DNA from: Cenococcum geophilum 1.58
Lineage: Eukaryota > Ascomycota > Dothideomycetes > Gloniales > Gloniaceae
Assembly: GCA_001692895.1 (NCBI GenBank)
Contig: KV748194.1
Span: 2,290,746 to 2,354,745 of the forward strand
DNA: 64,000 nucleotides
Direction: 5' to 3'
The translations under genes and the position numbers were made by a program. Shown here in pieces: positions 45,205 through 56,103 of this stretch. The first letter of the stretch is position 1; each line of letters starts with the position of its first letter. Under the pieces are notes generated by a model. That model was given only the letters and a program-made list of their open reading frames with translations. It made no database searches and was not told the DNA's origin.

Positions 45205-47950
45205 TGCTACCTAATAATCTTATAGAATATAAAGAATATATTAAATGGGTTTTAAAGAGACTATAGGAAGAATAGATGCTAGTAATAATTAAGAAATATA
45301 AGTTCTTTATAAAGAAGACTAATTTTTATTAGATTTATTATTAAACTAAGTTATATTAGTATAGACTTAAAGAAAGTTAAAGCTATAGTAAATTGGCAAG
45401 AACCGGAGAATATTATATAGTTAAGATTGTTTTTAGGGTTTTATAACTACTATAGGAGGTTTATTATATAGTAGTTAAAGGATATTAAACTATTTATAAG
45501 ACTAATAAAGAAGGAGGAACCGTAGATATAGAATAGTAAGCAAAGAAAGCTACTCTAAAAACTTAAGGAGTTGTTTACCCAAAATCTAACCCTTAAGATC
45601 TACTAACTAAAGCTAGAAACGGTTGTTAAAACGGATATATTAGACTTTATACTAGCAGTATATTTACTATAGAAGCACTAAGATGCATAGCATCTAGTAG
45701 TATACTATAGCTAAAAGATAACACTACTAGAACTAAACTATAACATCTATAATAAGAAGTTATTAGGTATAGCTATAGTACTTAAGAGATAGAAAGTGTT
45801 TTTATAAGGTATAGAAAAACTATTTATAGTTAAGACGAATTATAAAAACCTAACAGGATTTCTAATAATAAAAATAACTTAATTATAGATAGGTTAAATA
45901 GATAGAATATTATTTTAAAATTTAGTATACTAAGGGTATAGAAAATATAAGAGTAGACGCGCTAAGTAAAAAGGCTAAATACTAAAATAATAAAAAGCTA
46001 TTAGAGGTAATGTTATAAGAGAACGAAAGTAGATTAATTAGGTATAACTATTTAAAGCTTATAATAATATAAGAAGAACAAACCTATAAGGCACTAGAAG
46101 GTATATAGTCTTAAAAGATCTAAAAAGTATAAAGTAAGGATCTAGACTTAGAATAATACGAAAATTAAGAAGTATTATAAAGGGATATTTTAAGAGACTT
46201 TTATAGGGGAATAATATAGAAATATAACGGAGCTATAGGCTTAGTATTAAGACTTTAAGAAGAGTATATTATTTAAGGAATTTAGGGCTTACTAAGATAA
46301 GTTATAAAGAAATATCTAAATTGCTAAAGAAATAAACTAATAAGGTATAAGCTATATAGAGGGCTATAACCTATTAAAATACTAGAAAGACTATAAGAGG
46401 TTATATTATAGAACTTTATTATAAAGTTACTAAAATTAAAAGATCCTATTACTGGATAAAAGCATAATATAATCCTTATAATAGTAAATAAGTTAACTAA
46501 GTAATGCTACTTTGTAGTATATAGAAGAAATCTTAATAGAGGATATAGCTAGAATCTATATTAAAGAAGTGTTTATAAGATATAGAGATTTAATATTTAT
46601 AGCAGCAGCCTTTTAGGAGGTATTCTTAGCGGAATAAGAGGTTTGGGTTGTAATATTAATAGCGTATTATCTACAGACAGATAGACAGATAGATAAAAAG
46701 ACTAAATTAGACACTAGAGTAGTATCTAAGGTATTATATTAATTACGCACAAAATAATTAGGCATTACTATTACTAGTTATATAGTTCGTATATATTACG
46801 ATACTATAAGAAGAAATAGTGACATTACTATTTAAGGCGAACTATGGATATAAGCTAAGAATATTATTATCGCTATATTAAGTAAAGAAAATAAGTAGTA
46901 TAGTAAAAGAAAGAATAAAAATACTAATAAATCTTTATATAACGTATTCTACCAGCGAGCCGGCCACCCCACCGAGCCGGCCACTTCAAAATACACCAAA
47001 AAGCCAATATTTTAATTCTAAATATCTCAACCACTACGTAATAATATTTTCTGAAAATTTAAATATAAGCTCTTATATACCTATTTTAGTGTATATTATA
47101 ATACTAAAGCGTATAGCTTGGTGGTTATTATAATATAGAGTTTAGGGGTTAAAAATAGAGATATTTCTAAATATCTTAACAACTACCAGAGCGCATACTC
47201 TTATATTGTAATAAGTACTAAAATAGGTATATGAAAGCTTATATTTGAATTTTTAGAAAATATTATTAAGTAGTAGTTGAGATATTTAAGATTAAAATAT
47301 CGACTTTTTGGTGTATTTTGAAGTGGCCGGCTCGCTAGTAAAATACGTTAGACCTTATTAAATTAGTAAAGATAATATAAAAAAGAATTAAAAAAAGTAC
47401 TATAATACTAAAAAATTTAAGGGACTAGATCTTAAGGAGGGAGATAAAGTATAGCTACTTCTTAAAAATTTTTAAAGTTGATAACTAAGTAAAAGGTTAG
47501 ACTATATTAGACTAAAACCTTTTAAAATTATTTAAGTGATTTTACCGGTTATATTTAAGTTAGACCTACTAGCTAAAATAAAGATCTACTCTATATAGCA
47601 TATCGCGATACTAAAGCTAGTATATAGGAATATTAAGCCACTAGTTTATAAAGTAGTTATATATAGAGAATAAGAAGAAGATAAATAGTAAGTTTTAAAG
47701 ATTACTAGTTATAAGGATATTAATAATAAAATATAGTATAAGGTTAAGTAGATAGGCTATAATAAGACTACCTAGAAGCTACTATAGAACCTAAAGAATA
47801 CTATAAGAAGGGTAAAGGAGTATTAAAAGAAAATAGATTAGGTAATATTAATAGTAAAGGATTACTAAAAAAATAAGTTACCAAGGGGGACCTAAGAGGA
47901 GCAGCTATTAAGCTACTTAGCTATTTCCCTCTCTATTAAAATAGAACCCT
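45205..47950 (+). pseudogene. Truncated second Gypsy-B copy (RT end to chromodomain), plus strand
   Basis: The sequence is the inverse of 34210-37000 of Gypsy-B but more mutated. It starts within reverse transcriptase (KYKFFIKKTNFY*IYY near 45297), continues through RNase H and integrase and ends just after the chromodomain (Y*VK*IGYNKTT*KLL*NL near 47735-47790). Both ends are truncated and neither LTR is present. A MITE interrupts it at 46942-47348. It has value as an empty-site reference for MITE 1. Confidence 0.85.
46942..47348. mobile_element. Foldback MITE 2 inside the Gypsy-B fragment (407 bp)
   Basis: Ends acgtattctaccagcgagcc / acgtattttactagcgagcc face each other across TA (46940-46941, 47349-47350). 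Gypsy-B at about 34800-34815 has the uninterrupted site (atctttatatagacc in inverse), confirming a TA duplication. Inverted pairing extends nearly to the centre: aatatctcaaccactac and tcttatatacctattttagt recur in inverse. Like MITE 1 it starts ACGT, has a doubled cgagccggccac word at the left and aaaatacaccaaaa inside, so the two are one family. Confidence 0.9.
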
Positions 47951-48520
47951 TTTTAGACTCTTTCTACTTAAGTTTAAGGAGACTTTACTTAATAAGAGGT
48001 TACTCCTTTAAACAACCCTTCTTATAACCCTTTCTAAGACCGGTTAGCTAAGCGGATACAGTTATTTAAGCCTAAACGGCCCTTTACTTAGCGATATAAG
48101 AATATTTAAGCTCTTTAAGAGCTAGGGCAAGTTTACCTTTAAGACGTTTGGCCTTAGATTAAATATAAGACTCTATAATAAATTTAATAGAGTACTAAAC
48201 GCCTATAGAGAATAATAAGACGCATATACTTAGCGTTAAAGATAGAGCGAATATTGTAGGATAACTATATATTCGATTTTATATACTTAGTATAAGAAGA
48301 AAGTTAGCGACTAGATGGTAACGCGATTACAATATATACTAACTTCTTTTCTATATAACAAGAATGAAATATTATTACTTTACCTAACGAGAGGATAAAC
48401 GTAATAAGCCGGTTATAATAATTAGACAGAGAGAATTTAATAGAAAGTATTAGGAACGATAAAGGTTGTTAAATTAAAGACGGGAATACTATCCCTTATA
48501 TTATTAACGTGATATAAAAT
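47951..48520. other. AT-rich stretch, nothing recognised
   Basis: It lies between the Gypsy-B fragment and the second piggyBac gene. It may contain the piggyBac left end, but no terminal repeat or TTAA pair could be matched. Confidence 0.35.
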
Positions 48521-50330
48521 ATGGCCCGTACGCGCGATCAAGAACATTAAAACTTCTTTGCGTTAAGTTACAAATATATAGCTTCATTAATTAAATACAC
48601 TATAATTATAGTACGTAATTGTAAAAGTAATAATATAGACTTTATTCCTTATACCCAACACCTAAAATACGTGTCTTAAAAGCCTTAAAACCCTCCTTCT
48701 AAGCCCTAACCCTTACCTAATTTTAAACCTCTTCCTATTAAGAACGAAAATTCCTACTATAAGCTAAATCTTCCTTCTAACGTTAATAATAGCGATCCTT
48801 TATAGCTATTAAAGCTATTCTTTATAGATAAAATTTTAGATTAACTTATAGAGTATATAAATAGAAATATGGAGCTCTACTAAACTCCAGAGGATAAGGT
48901 TCTAAAGGGACGCCCACGGAAGTAGAAGTTAACATTAAGGGTAGAGCTAATGTATACTTAGCAGTACTAATTTATATAGGGCTATATATAGAAAGTAGCA
49001 TTAAGAAGTATTAGTATAAAAACTTTAGTTATAGCTTAATGCATATTATTTGGAACTTTACTAGACTTAATAGATTTCGCTAAATTAACCGCTATTTCTA
49101 CTATATTAAACTATAAGAAGATAGTAACAAAACTTTCTAGAATACTTTTAAAAGGATATAAGATCTTAGTAAGTACCTACCCGTGCTTTATAGGAAGCTC
49201 TATACCCCTAGTATATACCTTACTATTAATAAGATAATTAAATAGTTTACTAGCTAAGCTTTTAAAATTATTAATATTTCTACTACGCTAACGCCAAAGG
49301 GCTTTAAAATCCGGGTTTTAGGTAATTAAGGCTATGTTCTTAACTAAATATTTTATACCTAAAGGTAATAAAAAAGGACTATATAATCTAGATAATGTAT
49401 ATATAGAAAAAGGCTTTTCTAAGATGCAGGCGGTAATACTTAACTTATTATTATAAAGAGACGACCTTATTAATAAGCTACTTTATCCACCAAATAAATA
49501 TATAGTGTGGCTTAATAACTTATTTATCAGCGTTAAATTACTCTCTTAGCTTTAAGAGATTGGAATTAGCGCGTTAGGGACTATATACACTACTAAAATT
49601 AAGCGGAAGGAGTAGGAGAAGGTCTTAGGTAAAGTTAAGGCCTAATATAAAGCTCTAATTAAGTAAATTAGCTCCTCCCTTGTAGAACTTAAATTAGTAT
49701 TTAATAACTAGATACTATAGGGTTCCTTATATAAAGAGCTTTCTAAAAACTCTATAGTTGCTTAATTTACCTAGAAAGATTTAAATATAGTTCTATTTAT
49801 AAGTACGGTCCTTAATAGTAAGTTTACCTAAACTTAAGATAAGGCTTTACTACTAAAAATAGTATCTAACGTTATCTATCGCAGGATTTTAATTAATTAA
49901 ACAGCTATAATAACGCCCTGTAAAGACCTCTACTAGTACTATAATAATTTAAAAGATCTTTAGCAGTAATATAGTTAAGGTATTATAGATTCCGCTATTT
50001 ATTAACCTCTATAATTAGTATATAAAAAGTATTAATACTAGTAATTAGATAAGATTTTATTATAGCTCCTTCTAACAAAGCCTTTATTCTACTCCCTCCT
50101 TAATATAATTATTATTAACTACTATAAGCTATCTTTCTACTCTACCGATAGCTAGCTAAGATAAGGTGGTTATTAAAGGTTCCCTAAACGACTTATAAAC
50201 TATCTATTTAAGCTTTTTACCTAAATACCTTAAAGCAATTATATATAGGTCTCTATAGATTAAATATAGTAGTACCTAGTAATATATTATAGATATAAGG
50301 TAGTTAAAATTAATATAAAGCTAATAACTT
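48521..50330 (+). pseudogene. piggyBac transposase (copy 2), RIP-degraded and frameshifted
   Basis: ATG at 48521 (MARTRDQ) is in frame with PL*LLKLFFIDKILD at about 48797, matching the PFxYFxLFFxDELID start of fungal piggyBac transposases. The next block, RF*INRYFYYIKL* (about 49072), is in another frame, so there is at least one indel. PKGFKIRVLGN*GYVLN (about 49300) matches the PxGFKIWVLANxGYVLDW segment. KPLFYSLLNIIIINYYKLSF (about 50085) is the end of the catalytic domain. It is clearly a different lineage from copy 1. Ends not identified. Confidence 0.75.
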
Positions 50331-50451
50331 GTTCTATATACTTAGAGGTAAAAAAAAAGAGCTAAATTAAGAAACCTTTAAGTAGGAAGCCACTTTATAA
50401 GCTTTTAATAAATACAATAAAGAGGTTATATAATGGTAAAGAGTTTAAAAG

Positions 50452-51636
50452 TATAAGGTAAGGATATAGATAGGGAGTCTAATAATAGAATAATAGGTAT
50501 ATTATATAGACAGAGACAAATCTTTAAGGGAAAAGGAGGAGTCTATATATAAGGTAGGAAGGGTTTTCCCTAGGTATATGTAGCGCATATACCTTATAGG
50601 CGAGTTACCCCTAAGTTGCCCTAGGGTCGCCTATACCTTATGGCTATATAACTATCTACTTAGGTTCTACCTAATAATGCCCCCCCCCCTTTAAAAAGGG
50701 TTGTCCCCAATCCTTTATATACTTAAGCCTTAATAAAACCCTATAAAAAACCTTAGTAAGGAAAAAATTTAGAGGGGAAAGAGTACCTTAATTTTGTATA
50801 TAGAGAGACGGGTAGTATATATACGCGGCGCGAAGATATTAAGGGACTTTAACTGGCGGTTAAAGTTGTCTAATTGGTTAGATTTGCCTTGCTAAAACTC
50901 CCCCGTATTTAGCCGAGCTAATAGCGATTTTTTATCCCCCGGGATAGAAAATCCTAATTAGTCCATTTAACGCCTAGAGCCTATAGCTTAACGTTATCGC
51001 CTAAATTTAGTAGACTATTAGGAGTATTCTAAAGCTTACTTATATAGGTAGGTAGCTAATACCTCGCGGGTAGATTGTAGGTTATTTATATATAGCTAGA
51101 TTTATAAATAGTAAGGTTATATACCTATTAAATCCGCCACTAACCCTACTTTAGCCTTACGCTATGCTGGCGTAGTATTGTATATACTTTATAGGTAGGT
51201 TATAAGTTACTTATATGTAGCCAAATTTATAAATAGTAAAGCTGTATACCTATTAAATCCGCTACTAACCTATGCTTTAGCCTTGCGCGTTATCTATATA
51301 GTATATATATGGAATAGTGTATAAGTTATTAGTATAGGTTACTACTAGCGGGTTACTAGTAGGTTATAAACCCTAGTTAAATAGACCCTAGTTATAAACA
51401 GGCCTATTTTTTAATCTAAATAATTTGCTAAGCTAGTATAAAGTAACAGACTAGGTTTAGGAAGGGTGCTTTTTAAATTAAGCTTTATTACTAGTATACG
51501 CTATAGCCTTGCCTATAAGTTGCTTGCAAGTCGCCTATAGGTCACTAGCATAGCTAGGTTGTATTAGAGTGTAGCTTATATAGGATACCAATAAATTAAA
51601 ACTTTACCCTATATATATACCGCAGTTCTTACCACA
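50452..51636 (-). repeat. Gypsy-C LTR, left copy (about 1.18 kb)
   Basis: Matches 54362-56103 along its length except for TRIM-2. It starts tataaggtaagg and ends near taccaca. It contains internal near-repeats of taggtaggttatagg...tatatacctattaaatc. Confidence 0.75.
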
Positions 51637-54361
51637 AGCGTTACTTATTCTTTAATCCCTTAGGATATCCTTTACTCTACTTTAGTGTAGGTTATATCTT
51701 AGTAATAGCGCTTACTTTTTGCCTACGCTTTAACTATAAGGCTAGGGTATTCCGCTTATAGTACTTATCTAATAGTTATTAATAATTTTTAAGTTCTGTC
51801 TCGTATTTTTATTTATTATACTTATTTAGCTATCCTAGCTATTTAATAAGGTACTATAGTTATCTAATATAATTCTAGTAGGTGATAATTGCTTCTACTT
51901 CCTAGCTACCTTCCTTAAGCTCTTTTACTACTAGGGGTTAAAACCTAGGGCGTAACCTATAAGGCTCTAGTACGGAGATATAAAAGACTAGGTAGAGCTA
52001 TACTATATTAGGTAGAAGCTTTAGCTTATATGCTTACTGCCCTATATACTCTAAGATTTAAAACGGTTCTATAAACTTGCAGTTAAGCTTTTTATAGGCA
52101 CTAGTATAATATAGTAGTACTAAGGCCGCCTATAAGGCCTATAACCCATAGCTTTTACTATAATATAGGTAGTATAGTATTAAGGACTATCCTCTTACTA
52201 CCGTCTTTAAAGCCTTTAGTATAATCCGGGCAGGATAGTATATTAGCGGGATTTACTTTACCTATCTTATATTTAATCTTATAATTAAACTTAGCTAATT
52301 CCTTAGCGTACTGAGCCTAGTAAGCAGATAAGCTTTTAGTAGTTATAAAATACTTAAGATTGTTATAATTATAGAGCACGCGCGTTATATATGCGGTATA
52401 TTTAAGGTAGTGGCGCTATATTTTAAAGTATTGCATTATAGCGAGTAGTTCCTTATTATACGTATTATACTATATTTTTAGGCTAGTAAGCTTTTAACTA
52501 TAATAGGTAATTAGGTACTAGTGGAGTTAATCTCCCTATTTTAAGGGCTGTAGAAGTATACCGCTATAGGTATAGTTAGAAGTGTTAGTAATCACTATTA
52601 AGGGTAAATTTAGGTTAAAGTGGTAAAGTAGTAGAGCCTATATAAACGCAGCGCGTAGCTTATAAAACGCTTACTAAGTATTATTAGACTAGGACTAAGG
52701 TTAATACTATTTAGTAGGCCCTTTTAACTTACGCTTTTGCTTCTTCTTCTTATTTAATGTTAGGTCGTAATATACCTATATAAAGTATATATGCAGAGGG
52801 TATATAGTATCTAAATAGTTTTAGATAAATCGCCTATAAAAGTTAATAAAGCTAAGAAAGACCTAAATATCTCTATAGGACTTAGGCTTAGGCCATTCCT
52901 TAATAGCTTTTACGCGGTTAGGGTCTATTATAATACCCCTAGGGGTAATAATAAAGCCTAAAAACTTAACGTTCTTAATATAAAAGATATAGTTTAATAG
53001 TTTAACGTATAGGCCTAAGTACGGAGCTATTGTAGTACCTACTTAACGTGCTTAACGTGCTTAATCTTATTATTTAAGTAAATAAGAATATTATTTAGGT
53101 AAACTATATAGATGGTATCTACTAGGGTTTCTGGAGCTTTATAAATATAGCTCTATAATATTATAAGGGTGTTAGTAAAAACTAAAGGGTATTACTAGGT
53201 ACTTAAAGTAACTATAGCGTGTTTTAAATGCGGTCTTTTATTTATCTCCCTTTTTAATGCGAATTTTATAGTATATATTATAAAGATCCAGCTTTATAAA
53301 TATCTTCGCATAGTTAAGCCTATTAAAGAGTTCGCTAACTAGTAGTAGGGGGTACTAATTTTTAATTATAATCTTATTTAGGCGTCTATAGTTAACGTAT
53401 AGCTATATTATACCGTCTGCTTTTAGTATAAAGAGAATAGGCGCTCTAGCAGGCGACTTACTAGGCCTAATTTGGCCCTTTTTAAGAGCACTGTCTAGGT
53501 ACTCTTATAAGATCTATAACTCTTTCTATAAGAGGTTATAGAGGGGCATTTATAGTAGCGTTTTGCCTTCTTCTAAGTTAATCGCATAGTTATATTTAGA
53601 GTTCTATAGTAGTATACTTGCTAGTTTATTAAGGAAGATATTAATTTCCTCCTTATATATCTCTAGTAGACTAGGGGCTATAAAGGTTAAAGTGACTATT
53701 ATATAGTAGTGTGCTTCTAAGAGCTAGTAGAGAGAAGGGTGTAGCTAATATACGTTTTATAGGTATGCTTATACTAAAAGTGTATATAGCTTTGCTATAG
53801 TATACTTAATAGTTATAGGGTTTTAATTACCTCCCCCTTATATATAAGTGATCTGCGCTAGCACTAAAGGGTCTTTATAAGTACTCGCTACTCGTAACGG
53901 CAGGTCCTCTACTATATTTATAACCGGTATCTCTATATTTAGAGGGTTTATATAGATACTCGCTGCTAGTAATAATAGGTCCTTTATTATATTTATAACT
54001 AATATAAAGAAGGAGTCTTCTAGCTATAGCGAATAGACTATTTCGCTAGCCTTAATATCTGCTAGGAAAGCGTTAAGGGTAACTATTTAGAGGCGTCTAG
54101 GGTCTAAAGTATTCTAGATAAACTATCTAGAATAAAACCTAATTAATAGATTTGCTTCCGCAAGCTAATCCTATCTAAAAACTATATTATAACTATTAAA
54201 TAAGCCGCCCTAAAAGGTCTATAGGCTAATAGTATAAGGGGTACCCTAGGAGTTACTAATGGTAACTATTAGATTATAAGCATTCTAAATTATTATCTAG
54301 TTATTATTAAGGAAATGTATAATAGGTTTATATAAATATAGCGCGTAATATATAGGTAAGT
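51637..54361 (-). pseudogene. Gypsy-C unit A pol remnant: protease, RT, RNase H, chromodomain end
   Basis: On the minus strand, reverse transcriptase reads PILFILKADGII*LYVNYR near 53450, then IFIKLDLYNIYYKIRIKKG near 53290, and the catalytic box YLNN at 53101-53090. RT/RNase H junction: VKFLGFIITPRGIIIDPNRV near 52950. RNase H reads YNTYNKELLAIM near 52450. The next recognisable part is the chromodomain-type end (KLLPNIV*LY*VFYISVLEP near 52000), so the integrase core present in unit B is absent here. Dead. Confidence 0.8.
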
Positions 54362-54765
54362 TATAAGGTAAGGATATAGATAGGGAGTCTAATAATAGAA
54401 TAATAGGTATATTATATAGACAGAGACAAATCCTTAAGGGAAAAGGAGGAGTCTATATGCGAGGTAGGAAGGGTTTTCCCTAGGCACGTATAGCGCACGT
54501 GCCTTACGGGCAAGTCACCCCTAGGTTGCCCTAGGGTCGCCTATACCTTATAGCTATATAACTATCTACTTAGGTTTTATCTAATAATGCCCCCCTTTTT
54601 AAAAAGGGTTGTCCCCAATCCTTTATATTCTTAAGCCTTAATAAAACCCCATAAAAAACCTTAGTAAGGAAAAAATTTAGAGGGAAAAGAGCGTCTTAAT
54701 TTTGCGTATAGAGAGATAGGTAGTATATATACGCGGCGCAAAGATATTAAGGGACTTTGACCAGC

Positions 54766-54892
54766 TGTGAGGTGATAAGCTCCGCACCACTCAGCCACAT
54801 AAACCCGCAAAAGGTAAGCAAGTGACTGGCTTGATGCCAGACACGGCTGTGCGGAACAATACATATAGGCGAGGTGACTTCGTCGCCTGACA
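54766..54892 (-). repeat. TRIM-2 left LTR
   Basis: 127 bp, TG...CA. It contains hairpins ctggc/gccag and aggcga/tcgcct. It is less mutated than the right copy (for example catgtctag versus cgtgtctgg in inverse). Confidence 0.92.
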
Positions 54893-55072
54893 ATGCATCC
54901 CTCCCAATGGCGACTGTCCCCAGGCGTAACGTCCTACCCCGTAGGCTTAGGAGCGCGGTTCAGGCCAGGAGGTCGCGTGTCGCGCCCAATATATTGGACC
55001 CCCAGCAGCTACAGCGCGGCGCCTAAAGAGGCCGCCTCGCGCTTCGATCGCAAGGACACAATCGGCGTCTTT

Positions 55073-55115
55073 GGTTACGGTACCCCCCAACTAAGCTAGG
55101 CTTAGTTGCGTAACC
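55073..55115. repeat. Hairpin in the TRIM-2 internal region
   Basis: ggttacg (55073-55079) pairs with cgtaacc (55109-55115), and aactaag (55089-55095) with cttagtt (55101-55107). A C-rich bulge lies on the 5' side. A further small stem ggtt/aacc follows. Confidence 0.6.
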
Positions 55116-55175
55116 GGCTTCTTCGGTTGTATAACCGGTAAAGGCTGTCCCTAAGTTAGCCTAGGGTACGAACGA

Positions 55176-55248
55176 GGTTCGAACCTACGAGGCCCCGGGT
55201 ATCAAGCCAGTCACTATATGAGGTGATAAGCTCCGCACCACTTAGCCA
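55176..55248 (-). promoter_or_regulatory. Pol III-like A and B box pair in TRIM-2
   Basis: On the minus strand tggctaagtgg (55248-55238; tggctgagtgg in the other LTR) fits the A-box consensus TRGCNNAGYNGG. ggttcgaacc (55185-55176) fits the B box GGTTCGANNCC. Spacing is about 63 nt, close to that of tRNAs with a long variable arm. No complete cloverleaf can be drawn, so this is not called as a tRNA. A tRNA-derived or tRNA-mimicking internal promoter is an inference. Confidence 0.4.
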
Positions 55249-55343
55249 TATAAACCCGCAAAAGGTAAGCAAGTGACTGGCTTAATGCTAGACATGGCTG
55301 TGCGGAACAATATATATAGGCGAGGTGACTTCGTCACCTGACA
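55217..55343 (-). repeat. TRIM-2 right LTR
   Basis: 127 bp, gap-free match to the left copy with G-to-A and C-to-T differences. It contains an aggtgac-ttc-gtcacct hairpin. Confidence 0.92.
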
Positions 55344-56103
55344 CCAGCGGTTAAAGTTATTTAATTAGTTAGATTTGCCTTACTAATACTCCCCCGCATT
55401 TAACTAAGCTAGTAGCAATTTTGTATACCTAGTATAGAAAATCCTAATTAGTCCATTTAATAGGTAGAGCTAGTAGAGCTTAATACCGTCGCCTAAATTT
55501 AATAAACTAGAAATATTCCAAAAGCTTACTTATATAGGTAGGTCGCTAATACCTTGCGGGTTAGTTATAGGTTATTTGCATATAGCTAGATTTATAAACA
55601 GTAAGGCTATATACCTATTAAACCCATTACTAACCCTACTTTAGCCTTACGCTATACTAGCATAGCGCTGTATATACTTTGTGGGTAGGTTATAGGTTAC
55701 TTATATACAGCTAGGTTTAGGACGGCAAGGCTATATACCTGTTAAATCTGCTACTAACCTATACTTTAGCCTTACGCGTTATTTGTATAGTATATACGTA
55801 GAATAGTATAAGTTATCGGTATAGGTTACTATTAGTGGGTTACTAGTAGGTTATAAACCCCAGTTAAATAAACCTCGGTTATAAATAGGCCTATCCTCTA
55901 ATATATAAGCAATTTACTTAGCTAGTATAGAGTAATGGACTAGGTCTAGAAAGGGTACTTTTTAAATTAAGCTTTATTGCCAGTATACACTGTAGCCTTA
56001 CCTATAAGTTACTAGCATCGCTAGGTTGCATTAGAGTATAGCTTATATAGAATATTAATAAATTAAAACTTTACCCTATATATACGCCGCAGTTTTTATA
56101 GCA

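Larger units (their letters stand above)
54766..55343 (-). mobile_element. TRIM-2: 578-bp miniature LTR element in a Gypsy-C LTR
   Basis: Two 127-bp direct repeats (54766-54892, 55217-55343) begin tgtgaggtg / tatgaggtg and end cctgaca. The exact 5-bp duplication ccagc lies at 54761-54765 and 55344-55348. The homologous site in the other Gypsy-C LTR (near 50855, aactggcggttaaag) is empty. The internal 324 bp have no protein. gggaggga near the inner side of the left repeat, read on the minus strand, could be the polypurine tract, which puts the element on that strand. It is GC-rich and little mutated compared with its surroundings. One of the smallest LTR elements I can recall. Confidence 0.92.
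50452..56103 (-). mobile_element. Gypsy-C unit A: LTR-internal-LTR, gag and integrase core missing
   Basis: Left LTR 50452-51636 and right LTR 54362-56103 (the latter with TRIM-2 inside) flank a 2.7-kb internal region coding on the minus strand. The region has protease-like sequence, reverse transcriptase, RNase H and a chromodomain end, but no gag and no integrase core. The left LTR is the 3' LTR; a purine-rich tract agggattaaagaataag lies just inside it. The right LTR also serves as the 3' LTR of unit B, so the two units form an LTR-internal-LTR-internal array. Target duplication could not be tested. Confidence 0.75.
54362..56103 (-). repeat. Gypsy-C LTR, shared copy, interrupted by TRIM-2
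   Basis: About 1.16 kb when the 583 bp of TRIM-2 plus duplication are removed. Similarity to the left LTR continues past the end into unit B internal sequence, which shows the tandem arrangement. Confidence 0.75.

Noticed and set aside
54661..55099. Open frames across TRIM-2
   Set aside because: They cross LTR borders, have no recognisable domain and are better explained as chance frames in GC-richer DNA.
55150..55260. tRNA gene in TRIM-2
   Set aside because: A- and B-box-like motifs are present, but the acceptor and T stems do not pair and no anticodon arm can be drawn.
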